Origin: Lithodes maja
Lineage: Eukaryota > Arthropoda > Malacostraca > Decapoda > Lithodidae
Direction: 5' to 3'
Assembly (NCBI GenBank): GCA_037953745.1
Contig: JBAKBP010000187.1
Location: forward strand, 1 to 64,000
DNA length: 64,000 nt
The position numbers were made by a program, and so were the translations under genes. The first letter of the stretch is position 1, and each line of letters opens with the position of its first letter. This document shows, piece after piece, positions 44,517-55,270 of this stretch. The notes beneath the pieces are model-generated. The model searched no databases and was not told the DNA's origin. It saw nothing but the letters and a program-made list of their open reading frames with translations.

Positions 44517-44935
44517 AAGCCTGTTCAGCCGTAATTCAGCACAGGGACCGAGCCAAGACACCGCACAAAAGAAAATGAATTTACGAGGGGAAACTATTTT
44601 AAACTCCGGAGAGATCTTCCCCCCCCACACAACTTCAAACAGATTTCCCACAGCAACCACTAATGCCTGAACAACCAACTGATCACCACACAACCACCTC
44701 CAACCAGTGCACCAGTAGCATCCATCCAGCATTCGCTCTGCAACCTGAAACACGTCCAAAAGTGCGAAAGAATAGCAAACACGTGGAGTTGCCCAATTCA
44801 AAGAGCCCCACACTTCGCAAGGAAAGCCAGCAACAACTGCAACACCCTGTATCATGTAACTTTAACACCAACAGTGATCCAAACCAGTGCACAACAGAAA
44901 ATTACCTACGACCAATTAAAACCACTCGTGTATCA
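44517..44935. other. Sequence between older element and Gmr1-like LTR
   Basis: No supported gene; Gln/Thr-codon-rich partially open frame (44663-45001) that runs into the LTR. Probably the continuation of the older element. Confidence 0.35.
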
Positions 44936-46723
44936 TGTTACGGCTGGATCGGCAATACATATTCGGGATTCTTGATCGTAGGACAGAAATGGCTTATGTG
45001 ACAACGACACGCTCGATTCCAGTCCCAAATACTATATGCTCCAGACAACAAAAGCACCAACGCCCTACAGAGTTATCGTCTACGGTAACGAGGTACCTTA
45101 ACTCGGCGAAAGTGTACAACAGGGGTAGGCTATGAGGCTAAACTCCCTCAGACATTTATAGGTTACGTTATTACTAAAGAAATGCAATACTCAAGAAACT
45201 ACGTTAATATTAAGCCTCTAATAATGTAGAATAGAAGCAGGCTAAAGGTATGACAGTGAAATGCTAAATGACAAATGTACACGCCTACTTGAAAGCGCGT
45301 GCACTAGAATAACTGTCCCCTACTAACATGCACTAGCATGTAGCATACAAGATGTTCATGATCCAGTAGATACCTAATAATACACATGGAAGGAACATAA
45401 ATAGTAGTCACTTATTATAATAATGAATCTATACTTGGAATAACTAAAAGGTTGCAGGCAACAGTACTGCGCCGGTAGCCTACTACCGCATAGGCTACTT
45501 CGCTTCTCTCACTCTGTCTCCCCTCTGAGTCCGTATGCGCCCTACGCAACAGAACTCCGGACACAGCAGCAAAACGACAGTGCAGTTAATTGATACATGA
45601 AAGTATTAATAGTGTTGTCTTGTGTGTGAGTAATGTGTATTGTAAAGTGTTACATACATAAACTTAAAGAGAGCTGCAATGCATAGTAAAATAAAGATAT
45701 ATCCCACTCATCATCCCCATGTGTTCTAGCTAGCAGGCCAAGTCACAGGAACAACGAGTCCCAGCACCGAAAGCGAGAACCCAGGAAAAGACTGTAGAGA
45801 ACACAAGGACAGATAAATTACGTTACTCTACTATACCGGCACTACGAGCGAGCTGTAGTCTCTGGTACTACACTCGCTCCTGGCTCGGTAGGCAAATCAA
45901 GGCTAAGTCCTCGCCCCTCTACAGACAACTCCTGGGCATGGTCGGGCTCTTACACATGGCACTAGTCTAGTCACAAATTGGATGATGAGCTGGGCATATA
46001 ACTCGTGAACATGTAGAACGTTCACCAACTATCCTCATCAAGAAGATCGCTGTTCACATTAACCCCTTAAATCTAATACATGTAAATATATGCTTGTCCT
46101 AAGAGTAATACGAGAGGTGAGTGCTGAAACTCCTTTAGGACCTCAAGGGAAGGGTATGCATTTAAATAGAGAGAAGAATGAAATGAGAGTAATGTCGTCA
46201 GAGAGAAAGAGTGCAACCGTGAGAAGTAGGGAGAGAGGGCAAGGGATGTTAGAATCTCAAAGGTTCTAGGCAACCTGATCATGGAACACACAGCGAGCCT
46301 CCATGCAATGTGCAGTACGACAACATGGGCAGCCAGGCAGCATATGCAGGCGGCAATGTACTACCAACCCTGTCGCACCTAGCTATAAGCGCAGGGCTGC
46401 CAACCGGTCCATACGTCTGGCAACCATTGCTACCCTCTCGCTCTGAAGTCTAACTCACTCTCTCTCTCTGAATTCCTATCATCTCATCTATCAACTTCTC
46501 TATTGATACTACATATTAAATGGAAGGTCTCGACATGGCTTAAAACAAAACCCACCACTGGTTAGCAAATGACGAGACCTTTGCAGAGATACAAAGAACA
46601 TAGTTATACGTTGTCACACTCAATATAAGCAGCGAACACGGTACACGGCCCCACCCCGTGTCGATACAGTGGAGTACCAAGGAGTACAATCAGGTTAAGT
46701 TGCCACGCACTGGGTGCGTCACA
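44936..46723 (-). repeat. Gmr1-like copy A 3' LTR
   Basis: 1788 bp, on the minus strand from TGTGACGCACCCAGTGCG to CAGCCGTAACA. Near-identical to 52349-54132 and 58773-60576 except for a variable block (46632-46672 here) close to the LTR start. Short open frames in it recur in all three LTRs and are not called. Confidence 0.92.
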
Positions 46724-46737
46724 GCCCCCCCAAGATT
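46724..46737 (-). promoter_or_regulatory. Polypurine tract of Gmr1-like copy A
   Basis: On the minus strand AATCTTGGGGGGGC lies directly before the 3' LTR start, the expected place for second-strand priming. Confidence 0.7.
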
Positions 46738-47002
46738 TTAGATAATCGACCTTAGAAGCATTATCAAAATCTGACAGGCAACCAACCGACCTGCTACCCT
46801 TAGCTGCCACTAATTGCAAAGGTGCACAACAACTGAAGTGTGAATTATACATAAAACACAATATCGCATGCATCATGCTACAACAATAAAGACTTACAAA
46901 ACTAAAACAAAATTTTCTCGTTTATTTTATTGTTTTATAATCTTTTTGGACGGCGTTATGATAGCCAATTTTACTCCTGCTCAACCCACACACCGTGCAC
47001 GA
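46738..47002 (-). other. Gap between RNase H and 3' LTR of copy A
   Basis: About 265 bp, non-coding, no env-like frame. Confidence 0.5.
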
Positions 47003-47614
47003 CTATCCTGGATCATCAACCCTTGATAGACAATCTGCTATCACGTTCTCACTCCCGGCAATATGCTGAATGTTGAGATTATACTCTTGGAGCATTAGGG
47101 ACCACCTGGTCAACCGCATATTCCGATTGTGAAACTGATTTAGGAATTTCAAGGGATGATGGTCCGTATAAATCGTCACTACCGGGCCGTAGGCTGGAAC
47201 ATAAACTTCGAAATGTTTGAGCGACAAAACGATAGCAAGAAGCTCCTTCTCTATAGTCGAGTAATTCCTTTGTGCCGAATTAAACTTGCGAGAAAAGAAG
47301 CTCACTGGGTGTTCCAAGCCCTCGGAATCAGTCTGCAGTAACACTGCCCCGGCACCCACACCGCTGGCATCAGTCGCCAGCTGAAAACTCCTGGAGAAGT
47401 CTGGGGCTCTCAAAATCGGATGTGTACACAGCAGGTGCTTGACTAGGTCGAAAGCCCTCTGACACTCCGCAGCCCAACAGAACTTCACTGACTTCGACAG
47501 TAGATCAGTTAACGGTGCTAAGACAGTAGAGTATCCCCGGATGAAGCGCCTATAATAGCCTATCATACCTAGGAACCGCATGACCTGGCGCTTAGTGGTG
47601 GGCCTGGGAAACAT
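47003..47614 (-). CDS. Gmr1-like copy A RT thumb/RNase H segment
   Basis: Continues the pol protein in the adjacent frame after a C9 run (G9 at 47638-47646). Thumb block FLGMIGYYRRFIRGYS, then RNase H with Asp in LATDASGVGAGAVL, Glu in TIEKELLAIVLSLKHF, Asp in IYTDHHPLKFL, and the C-terminal IQHIAGSENVIADCLSRVD. All catalytic carboxylates present. Ends the polyprotein; nothing is encoded downstream. As annotated it is a fragment of the pol frame, not a separate gene. Confidence 0.85.
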   Translation of the reverse strand: MFPRPTTKRQVMRFLGMIGYYRRFIRGYSTVLAPLTDLLSKSVKFCWAAECQRAFDLVKHLLCTHPILRAPDFSRSFQLATDASGVGAGAVLLQTDSEGLEHPVSFFSRKFNSAQRNYSTIEKELLAIVLSLKHFEVYVPAYGPVVTIYTDHHPLKFLNQFHNRNMRLTRWSLMLQEYNLNIQHIAGSENVIADCLSRVDDPG

Positions 47615-50600
47615 ATTGATAGCCTGTATCTTGCTCAGGGGGGGGGCACACCCGGCCTAACCCGACCACGAAGCCAAGATACTGCACAGTAGCCTTTACA
47701 AACTCGCACTTCCTCAGGTTCACCACCAGCCCAGCATCGTGCAACTTCCCAAACAGGGTCTCTAAGTGCCCTAGGTGATTTTCAAAATTGTCATCATACA
47801 CTATCACGTCATCAAGGTAGACCGTGCAGTTAGGGATTTCGTCACAAATATCGTTCATCAGGTTCTGAAATGTGGCAGGTGCGTTCTTAAGCCCATAAGG
47901 CATTACGTTACATTGGTAGGTCTTGCCATCTACCACAAAACCACAAACTTGCTTAGCTCGGTCCGACAGGGGTACTTGCCAGTAGCCTTTTACAAGATCA
48001 ATTTTAGTAAGGTACTTTGCATTCCCTATCTTGTCCACGCTGTCGTCAACTCGAGGCAAAGGGTAAGGGTTGGTAGTGGTCAAGCCATTTAGCCTACGAA
48101 AATCTATGCAGAACCGCACCTTGCCGTCAGGTTTTGGCTGCAACGTGACGGGTGATGTCCACTTCACATAACCTTCAGTGATCATCCCTCTCTCAACCAT
48201 GTACTTTAACTCCTCCCGTAAAGCTGGCAACTTTACCGGGGGCACACGGTAGGGCACTGACTTGAAGGGCACATTATCACCGACGTCCACGTCGTGCGTT
48301 ACCTGAGTAGTGAGACCTGGGTGTTCGGCGAAAACAGAGGGGTATGACCTGAACAGGCCTAGGACAGCAGCACCCTGGTGCTCAGGCAGGTGACTTACAG
48401 CTTGCCTAGCCTCTTGTTCAGTATTCCCCGCCCACTGTTCCGCGGAAATGACACAGTCCCAGCTATCCTCCTCAGCAGCATGACTGTCCCCACCTCCTTC
48501 TCCACCCTGGCCGCTGCAGGCCAGCACAGGGACAGTGAGAGGCTCTGAGGGGCGTCTCACATACTCTTTCATGAGGTTAACATGACATAACTGATGTTTT
48601 TTTCTACGGTCAGGTGTTGCAACGAGATAATCAAGGTCGGACAGTTTCTTAGCCACCACATACGGCCCAATAAACTTGGCAGAAAGGGGGTGTCCAGGCA
48701 AAGGTAAAAGCAACATTACCTCCTGACCCACCGAAAACTCCCGAAGCTTCACCTTGGCGTCATACTGGTGCTTCATGACCGCCTGTGCATTAACCAAGTT
48801 ATTACCTGCCGCTGCCATGCAACCTATAAGTCTCTCCCGGCTCTCAAGGATATATTTAAGTACAGACCCCGGCTTCTCTTCGCCCTCCCAGATCTCTTTC
48901 ACCATACTTAAAGGTCCTCTCACATTATGGCCAAAGACTAGTTGATTTGGACTGAACCCCAGGCTCTCTCCTGGGACTTCACGTGCAGCGAACAGAACAT
49001 ACGGCAGACCCAAATCCCAATCAGTGTCATGTTCTGCACAGTAACAGCGTAGCATACTCTTCAGGGTCGAGTGCCACCGCTCCAAGACTCCCTGACTCTC
49101 GGGATGGTAGGCTGACGACACTACAGAACATATACCGTGCAACTGAAGGGTTTGCTTGAACAATTTGGATGTAAAATTGCTCCCCTGGTCTGACTGCACC
49201 TCACGTGGAAATCCATAACGGGAACAGAACAATAATAAGTTTTTAACAACTGCCTTTGCCGAGCCGTTTCTCATGGGGTATGCGTCCGGGTATCTCGTAG
49301 CCACATCCATGATTGTCAACAGGAATTTATTGCCACTACTAGTAGGCGGGAAAGGGCCAACCAAATCTACTACAACTTTGCTGAACGGAGGCCCGGTGAC
49401 AGGTATGGGAAACAAAGGTGCCTTCGGGATGGTCTGGTTAGGCTTCCCCGTTGTCTGGCAGGTCGCACACCCAGCCACCCATGCACAGACATCAGCCTTG
49501 ACCCCAGGCCACCAGAAAAACCTGCCCAATGCCGCCAATGTTTTTGTTACCCCCAAATGACCCGCCACCGGCACATCATGCGCCAGACACAATAAGGACT
49601 CTCTATACTTATTTGGAACAACCACCTGGTCTACTACCCTCGCACCGCCCTCCCACTTCGATTTGGGGTCTAGAAATCTGCGGTACAATATCCTGTTGAG
49701 CCTAAAGAAATCTCCCGGCTTCGCATCCCCATCTTCCTCCAACTCTATGGCACCATTGCTATAACGAGCTAGGCTAGCGTCTTGCAGCTGCTGCTCACTA
49801 ATGTCCCTGGGCGTCAATGCATCAAGATGGTTTTGTAATAAGACATTACCCCGGCTAGTAGGCTCTACTGCCTTAGTGGCTCTCGCTACAGCTCTTGCCT
49901 CACGCGAAGTCTTACCCAACTCTGCCTTGTTACACACCATATCTGGGCCAGAGTCAACTCCCGTGTTTATTATAGGTCCAAGTACCGAATCACCGAGAAG
50001 TGCAGCAGAATCAATGTCCCTTTTCCTGCCCTTAGCAACCTTCTCCTGATCCTTCCTCCACTGTCCCCGAGGTTGAGTGCTAGGCTGTGCAGGAGCCGCA
50101 GAGCGAGATCGGGTTACCACACAGGCCATCTCATCCTGTTGGCACCTCCCAACCCATTCCCGATTCTCACCATCCACGTCGGCCGCCCTCTCGGCAACGA
50201 CTAAGGGTGGAGTCCCGGAAGTGGGCACCGCAAAGTCGTTGCCGAGAAGAAGGTCGACGCCCTCAACTGGCAAACACTCAACGATCCCTACATCCAGCTC
50301 CCTGCACACCTCTCCCACTCTCAACTCCAACCTCACAAGTGGGTATGACCTCGTAGCATTTATACCCTGCACCACAACAACTCTGGCCGCATTTATCGGT
50401 TTCCCTGTGAAGTTCCTCAACAAAGTTTGCGAAGCCCCCGTATCCCTCAGCAAGTCAACCCTCCGTAGTACACTCCCCCAGCTCACAAACCCGTGTCCCC
50501 GATGGCTACAGAAAGTGTCCCGGACAGGTGTCGAGCCTTCCGTACGCTTCTTTACCGCGTGTGCCTCAGCTGCTGACAACCTACCCCGGGCAGTTGCTGC

Positions 50601-52104
50601 AGCCTTCAGAGACACACCGATACTGTGAACCAATGACACCGGCTTAGCGGGAGTGTTACTAGGGCACTCACGTGAATAATGGCCTAGCTTCTGACATTTG
50701 TAACATTTCACATCCCCAATGGGCTTCTTCCCTTGTGCGGGCGAAGAAGGGGCCTGACCTTTAGTAAACGGGAGAGGCTTGTGTTTGTAGGTGTTATTAG
50801 GTGCAATGCATTTAGTGTGGTTATGTGTGTCATAGGATTTGTTATTATCAAAAACTCTGGTGGGTGGGGTATAGCGCCCCTTCTGCCCTGACTCAGCCCT
50901 CTGAGCGGCACCGCAACCACGAATCAATGATAATCTGAGGTCTGCCATCTTGGCAGCCTCCTCTACTGTCTTGGGACATTTTTCCTTAATGTTCAGCGTT
51001 AGATCGGTTCCAGTACATTGGTAAAACTGTTCCAGATAGAAAAGTTGCTTAATTTCCTCAGCCGACTCTGCGTGCTCGGACCGAAACCAGTTATTACCTG
51101 CATCTGTTAAGTCCCGTGCGTGCTCCATAAAACTGACGTCGCTCTTCTTATTCACGCCACGGAACTTCAATCTATAAGTTTCGGGTTGCAGTTCGTAGGC
51201 CCGGAGCACAGCCTCCTTCACCAGTCCATACACGACACTCTCGTCCAGTGACAGTGCATCGTAGGCTTTCAACCCCTTACCCACTAGACGTGATGAAACT
51301 AATGCTGCCCATTTAACCTCCGGCCAGTCATACTCACGACACTTCTTTTCGAAACGAGCAAAAAACTCAGTCACTGCTGTCTCATCAAATGCGGGTACTA
51401 ACTTAATTAAATGCGAAAGTGAGTCTGTAACCCGGTGCCCACCACCGAGATGACGCCCCGTGGTCTCTACTCTAGACTTCTCGACATCCATTTCAGCCTG
51501 GTACCTGGTTGCATCCTGATTGGCTTGGATTCTAGCAACCTCTATGCGTTCTATACTAGCCTGTTGTATGTGAGTCTCCTGCAGCTTAAACTTAGCTAGT
51601 TCTAGCTGAAATAACATCTCAGGAGACAGGCCTGGGGGGGGAGAGCACAAAATGGGGGATCCACACCGAGACGTGTTTACGGGTAAGCCAGCTTGCCATT
51701 GAGAACCCTCCTGCTGCATCGTGCTAAGACTCGCTGGCTGAGGGCCCAGCTCAGGGGTAGAGTGGAATGGAGGCTTGGAGGGAACCCCCCCAAGACCCCA
51801 CTCCACCCACCGCCCCATCGCCATCACCCAACAAACATGCCACCAAATTCTTCTTGGGCCAACTGTCAGGACAGTCCCGCCCCAAAACCGTGGCTAAACA
51901 GCGAAGACCGTAACAATCAATAGCCTGCAGGCGCTGTTCGGTCAAAGGTGTCTGCAAAAATGCCCGGGCATCCCTCTCTCCACTTATAACACTCCCCTCC
52001 CTAAATATCTGTTGTACTTGCTGGTCACTAGGCTGTACCGTGTTATCCTCCCCCGTAAATGATGAGTCATTAGACATAGTGCTGGTTATACAATTGCTGT
52101 TCAT
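47592..52104 (-). pseudogene. Gmr1-like copy A gag-protease-integrase-RT polyprotein, frame breaks
   Basis: Start ATG complement at 52104. Gag N-terminus to ~51785, where a C7 run (six in copy B) shifts frame; the frame then runs unbroken from 51827 to 47592. Domains in order: capsid-like region, CCHC knuckle CYKCQKLGHYSREC, protease LLRDTGASQTLL, integrase HHCC and DDE (VVDLVGPF, QSDQGSNF, ESQGVLERWH), then RT (VRFCIDFRRLNG, TKIDLVKGYWQVPL, MPYGLKNAPATF, TVYLDDVIVYDD). A second homopolymer shift at 47638-47646 precedes RNase H. Gag and pol share one frame, apart from these breaks. Inactive as read, but the lesions are single bases in runs and may be sequencing errors. Confidence 0.9.
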
Positions 52105-52326
52105 AAAAAAAAAGAAGTGCTTATTACTAATTGCAGTCTCGACTCACAAAATGTTAAAGATGCTTGAATGACTCTACTCTAGACACCCCTAACGAAACAA
52201 TCTGCAAGTCCACCAATACAATAATGACACAATAAAAATTCCTCCAATATGCAAGAAAATTCTAGCCAGCTCTACTAGGTAGCATAGAATAGTTCTCCAA
52301 AAAACATGTGATAGGATACTACTGAA

Positions 52327-52344
52327 TCTTGTGCAAGGTCGCCA
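52327..52344 (-). promoter_or_regulatory. Primer-binding site, Gmr1-like copy A
   Basis: On the minus strand TGGCGACCTTGCACAAG starts four bases after the 5' LTR end. TGGCGACC is complementary to a tRNA 3' end GGTCGCCA; several insect Ty3/gypsy elements with such a PBS are assigned to tRNA-Arg. Assignment here is inference. Confidence 0.65.
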
Positions 52345-52348
52345 TTTT

Positions 52349-54132
52349 GTTACGGCTGGATCGGCAATACATATTCGGGATTCTTGATCGTAGGACAGAA
52401 ATGGCTTATGTGACAACGACACGCTCGATTCCAGTCCCAAATACTATATGCTCCAGACAACAAAAGCACCAACGCCCTACAGAGTTATCGTCTATGGTAA
52501 CGAGGTACCTTAACTCGGCGAAAGTGTACAACAGGGGTAGGCTATGAGGCTAAACTCCCTCAGACATTTATAGGTTACGTTATTACTAAAGAAATGCAAT
52601 ACTCAAGAAACTACGTTAATATTAAGCCTCTAATAATGTAGAATAGAAGCAGGCTAAAGGTATGACAGTGAAATGCTAAATGACAAATGTACACGCCTAC
52701 TTGAAAGCACGTGCACTAGAATAACTGTCCCCTACTAACATGCACTAGCATGTAGCATACAAGATGTTCATGATCCAGTAGATACCTAATAATACACATG
52801 GAAGGAACATAAACAGTAGTCACTTATTGTAATAATGAATCTATACTTGGAATAACTAAAAGGTTGCAGGCAACAGTACTGCGCCGGTAGCCTACTACCG
52901 CATAGGCTACTTCGCTTCTCTCACTCTGTCTCCCCTCTGAGTCCGTATGCGCCCTACGCAACAGAACTCCGGACACAGCAGCAAAACGACAGTGCAGTTA
53001 ATTGATACATGAAAGTATTAATAGTGTTGTCTTGTGTGTGAGTAATGTGTATTGTAAAGTGTTACATACATAAACTTAAAGAGAGCTGCAATGCATAGTA
53101 AAATAAAGATATAACCCACTCATCATCCCCATGTGTTCTAGCTAGCAGGCCAAGTCACAGGAACAACGAGTCCCAGCACCGAAAGCGAGAACCCAGGAAA
53201 AGACTGCAGAGAACACAAGGACAGATAAATTACGTTACTCTACTATACCGGCACTACGAGCGAGCTGTAGTCTCTGGTACTGCACTCACTCCTGGCTCGG
53301 TAGGCAAATCAAGGCTAAGTCCTCGCCCCTCTACAGACAACTCCTGGGCATGGTCGGGCTCTTACACATGGCACTAGTCTAGTCACAAATTGGATGATGA
53401 GCTGGGCATATAACTCGTGAACATGTAGAACGTTCACCAACTATCCTCATCAAGAAGATCGCTGTTCACATTAACCCCTTAAATCTAATACATGTAAATA
53501 TATGCTTGTCCTAAGAGTAATACGAGAGGTGAGTGCTGAAACTCCTTTAGGACCTCAAGGGAAGGGTATGCATTTAAATAGAGAGAAGAATGAAATGAGA
53601 GTAATGTCGTCAGAGAGAAAGAGTGCAACCGTGAGAAATTGGGGAGAGAGGGCAAGGGATGTTAGAATCTCAAAGGTTCTAGGCAACCTGATCATGGAAC
53701 ACACAGCGAGCCTCCATGCAATGTGCAGTACGACAACATGGGCAGCCAGGCAGCATATGCAGGCGGCAATGTACTACCAACCCTGTCGCACCTAGCTATA
53801 AGCGCAGGGCTGCCAACCGGTCCATACGTCTGGCAACCATTGCTACCCTCTCGCTCTGAAGTCTAACTCACTCTCTCTCTCTGAATTCCCACTGTCTTAT
53901 CTATTAACTTCTCTATTGATACTACATATTAAATGGAAGGTCTCGACATGGCTTAAAACAAAACCCACCACTGGTTAGCAAATGACGAGACCTTTGCAGA
54001 GATACAAAGAACATAGTTATACGTTGTCACACTCAATATAAGCAGCCAGCACGGTACAACGCGGTACCGTGGCGGTACAGTGGAGTACCAAGGAGTACAA
54101 TCAGGTTGCGTTGCTACGCACTGGGCGTCACA
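52349..54132 (-). repeat. Gmr1-like copy A 5' LTR
   Basis: 1784 bp, partner of 44936-46723. Promoter and polyadenylation signals should be here but I could not assign them. Variable block at 54044-54081. Confidence 0.92.
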
Positions 54133-54314
54133 CTATATAGGTGAGTTAATATATATATAGGTTAGTTAACCCTATTTGAACCGGGGAGATCTTTTTGGAC
54201 CTCGCCCGTGTCGCTCTATTAGTTTGGAGAATTTACGACGGTTAATCACATTAGTGTGGCGATCATAGATGTGGCGATAATATGACGCTACACCCTATTT
54301 TGGTTATTTTTTTA

Positions 54315-54354
<40 letters not shown>

Positions 54355-55165
54355 TGTTTTGGTTGATCGATAGCAAGCCTGTAACGTAGAAGACATTTTT
54401 CTGTCGGATAATGTACAAATTTAACTCGAAGGGGGTCTGGGTGGGCCTTATACAACTTGAAGGAAATCTGGGAAGGCGTTTGGTTTAGGGTGGAAACTAA
54501 ATAAATTATATCTAAATATATAAATCGACCCACAAATATATTTTCCCCTTTAAGTTCCCCCCCCCCCTCCGTCGCAGCTACCCCAGTAAGTTGTATTTAC
54601 CCCAGCCAACAAAACACACACACACTCTCACACAATGGCCCCCCCTTCCCCCTCTCCCACGACGCCTCCCTCCCCCTCCCACCACCCTCCCTGCCACAAC
54701 GAAAAACAAACTCTAAATATTGACTCAATAAGGCTTAATTTCCCGTGTCTCTGTTTGAGGAGTGCGAGGGGGACGACGGGCTGGGAGATTACTGAGAGAG
54801 CGAGAGAGAGAGAGAGAGAGAGAGAAAGTGAGAGAGAGAGAGAGAGAGAGAGAGTACAAAGGGTTGCAAAGGAAATCAAGCAACAACAGTTTTAGCGACC
54901 CCTCAAGGCTGATTGCTATATAGGTGCAGTATATCAGTTACCTAGGGAAACAATAAACATACGACAATATCAAATTAAACACTGAAAAAAATGACCTACA
55001 CTTAGTTGATATTACAATTATAAAAAGAAGCGCACATAAACAGGTGCAGCACACCAAAATGAACAATGCAATGGCAACAATTACATAGTGAAACAACAGA
55101 GTGACAGCATGGAAAATAATGCAGCGTCATATAGCACCATCAGCACCGAAAAGCAAACAAATATA

Positions 55166-55210
<45 letters not shown>

Positions 55211-55228
55211 AGTATAGCCAGGTAATAG
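54133..55228. other. Intergenic stretch with microsatellites
   Basis: No supported gene. Contains (TTA)n at 54320-54353, C-rich and CCT/CCC-rich sequence at 54556-54690, (GA)n at 54790-54854 and (TA)n at 55163-55207. The (TA)n abuts the Penelope-like element and is mirrored by another at 58741-58772, so the element probably went into a (TA)n tract. Confidence 0.6.
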
Positions 55229-55270
55229 ATTCTCTTTTAAACAGACGAGGTTAAAGGCAATAGCAGTTTC
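55229..55270 (-). repeat. 42-bp inverted tail at PLE 5' end
   Basis: Exact reverse complement of 58699-58740. Such inverted 5' tails are common in Penelope-like elements. Joined directly to the truncated RT ORF. Confidence 0.9.

Larger units (their letters stand above)
44936..54132 (-). mobile_element. Ty3/gypsy retrotransposon with Gmr1-like pol order, copy A
   Basis: Complete 9.2-kb element: LTRs at 44936-46723 and 52349-54132, PBS, gag-protease-integrase-RT in one frame region, RNase H, PPT. Integrase lies upstream of RT, the reverse of typical Ty3/gypsy; this order is known from the Gmr1 group. The LTRs differ by only a few percent, so it is fairly recent. Two homopolymer frame breaks disrupt coding. 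The flanks (TATCA left, CTATA right) do not form a target duplication. Confidence 0.92.

Noticed and set aside
50077..50628. 183-codon frame on + in copy A, repeated at 62295-62846 on - in copy B
   Set aside because: It is antisense to the gag/protease region of both copies; conservation follows from the sense gene.
54628..54895. Low-complexity frames over the C-rich and (GA)n stretch
   Set aside because: Composition is simple-sequence only (Ser/Leu or Arg/Glu repeats).
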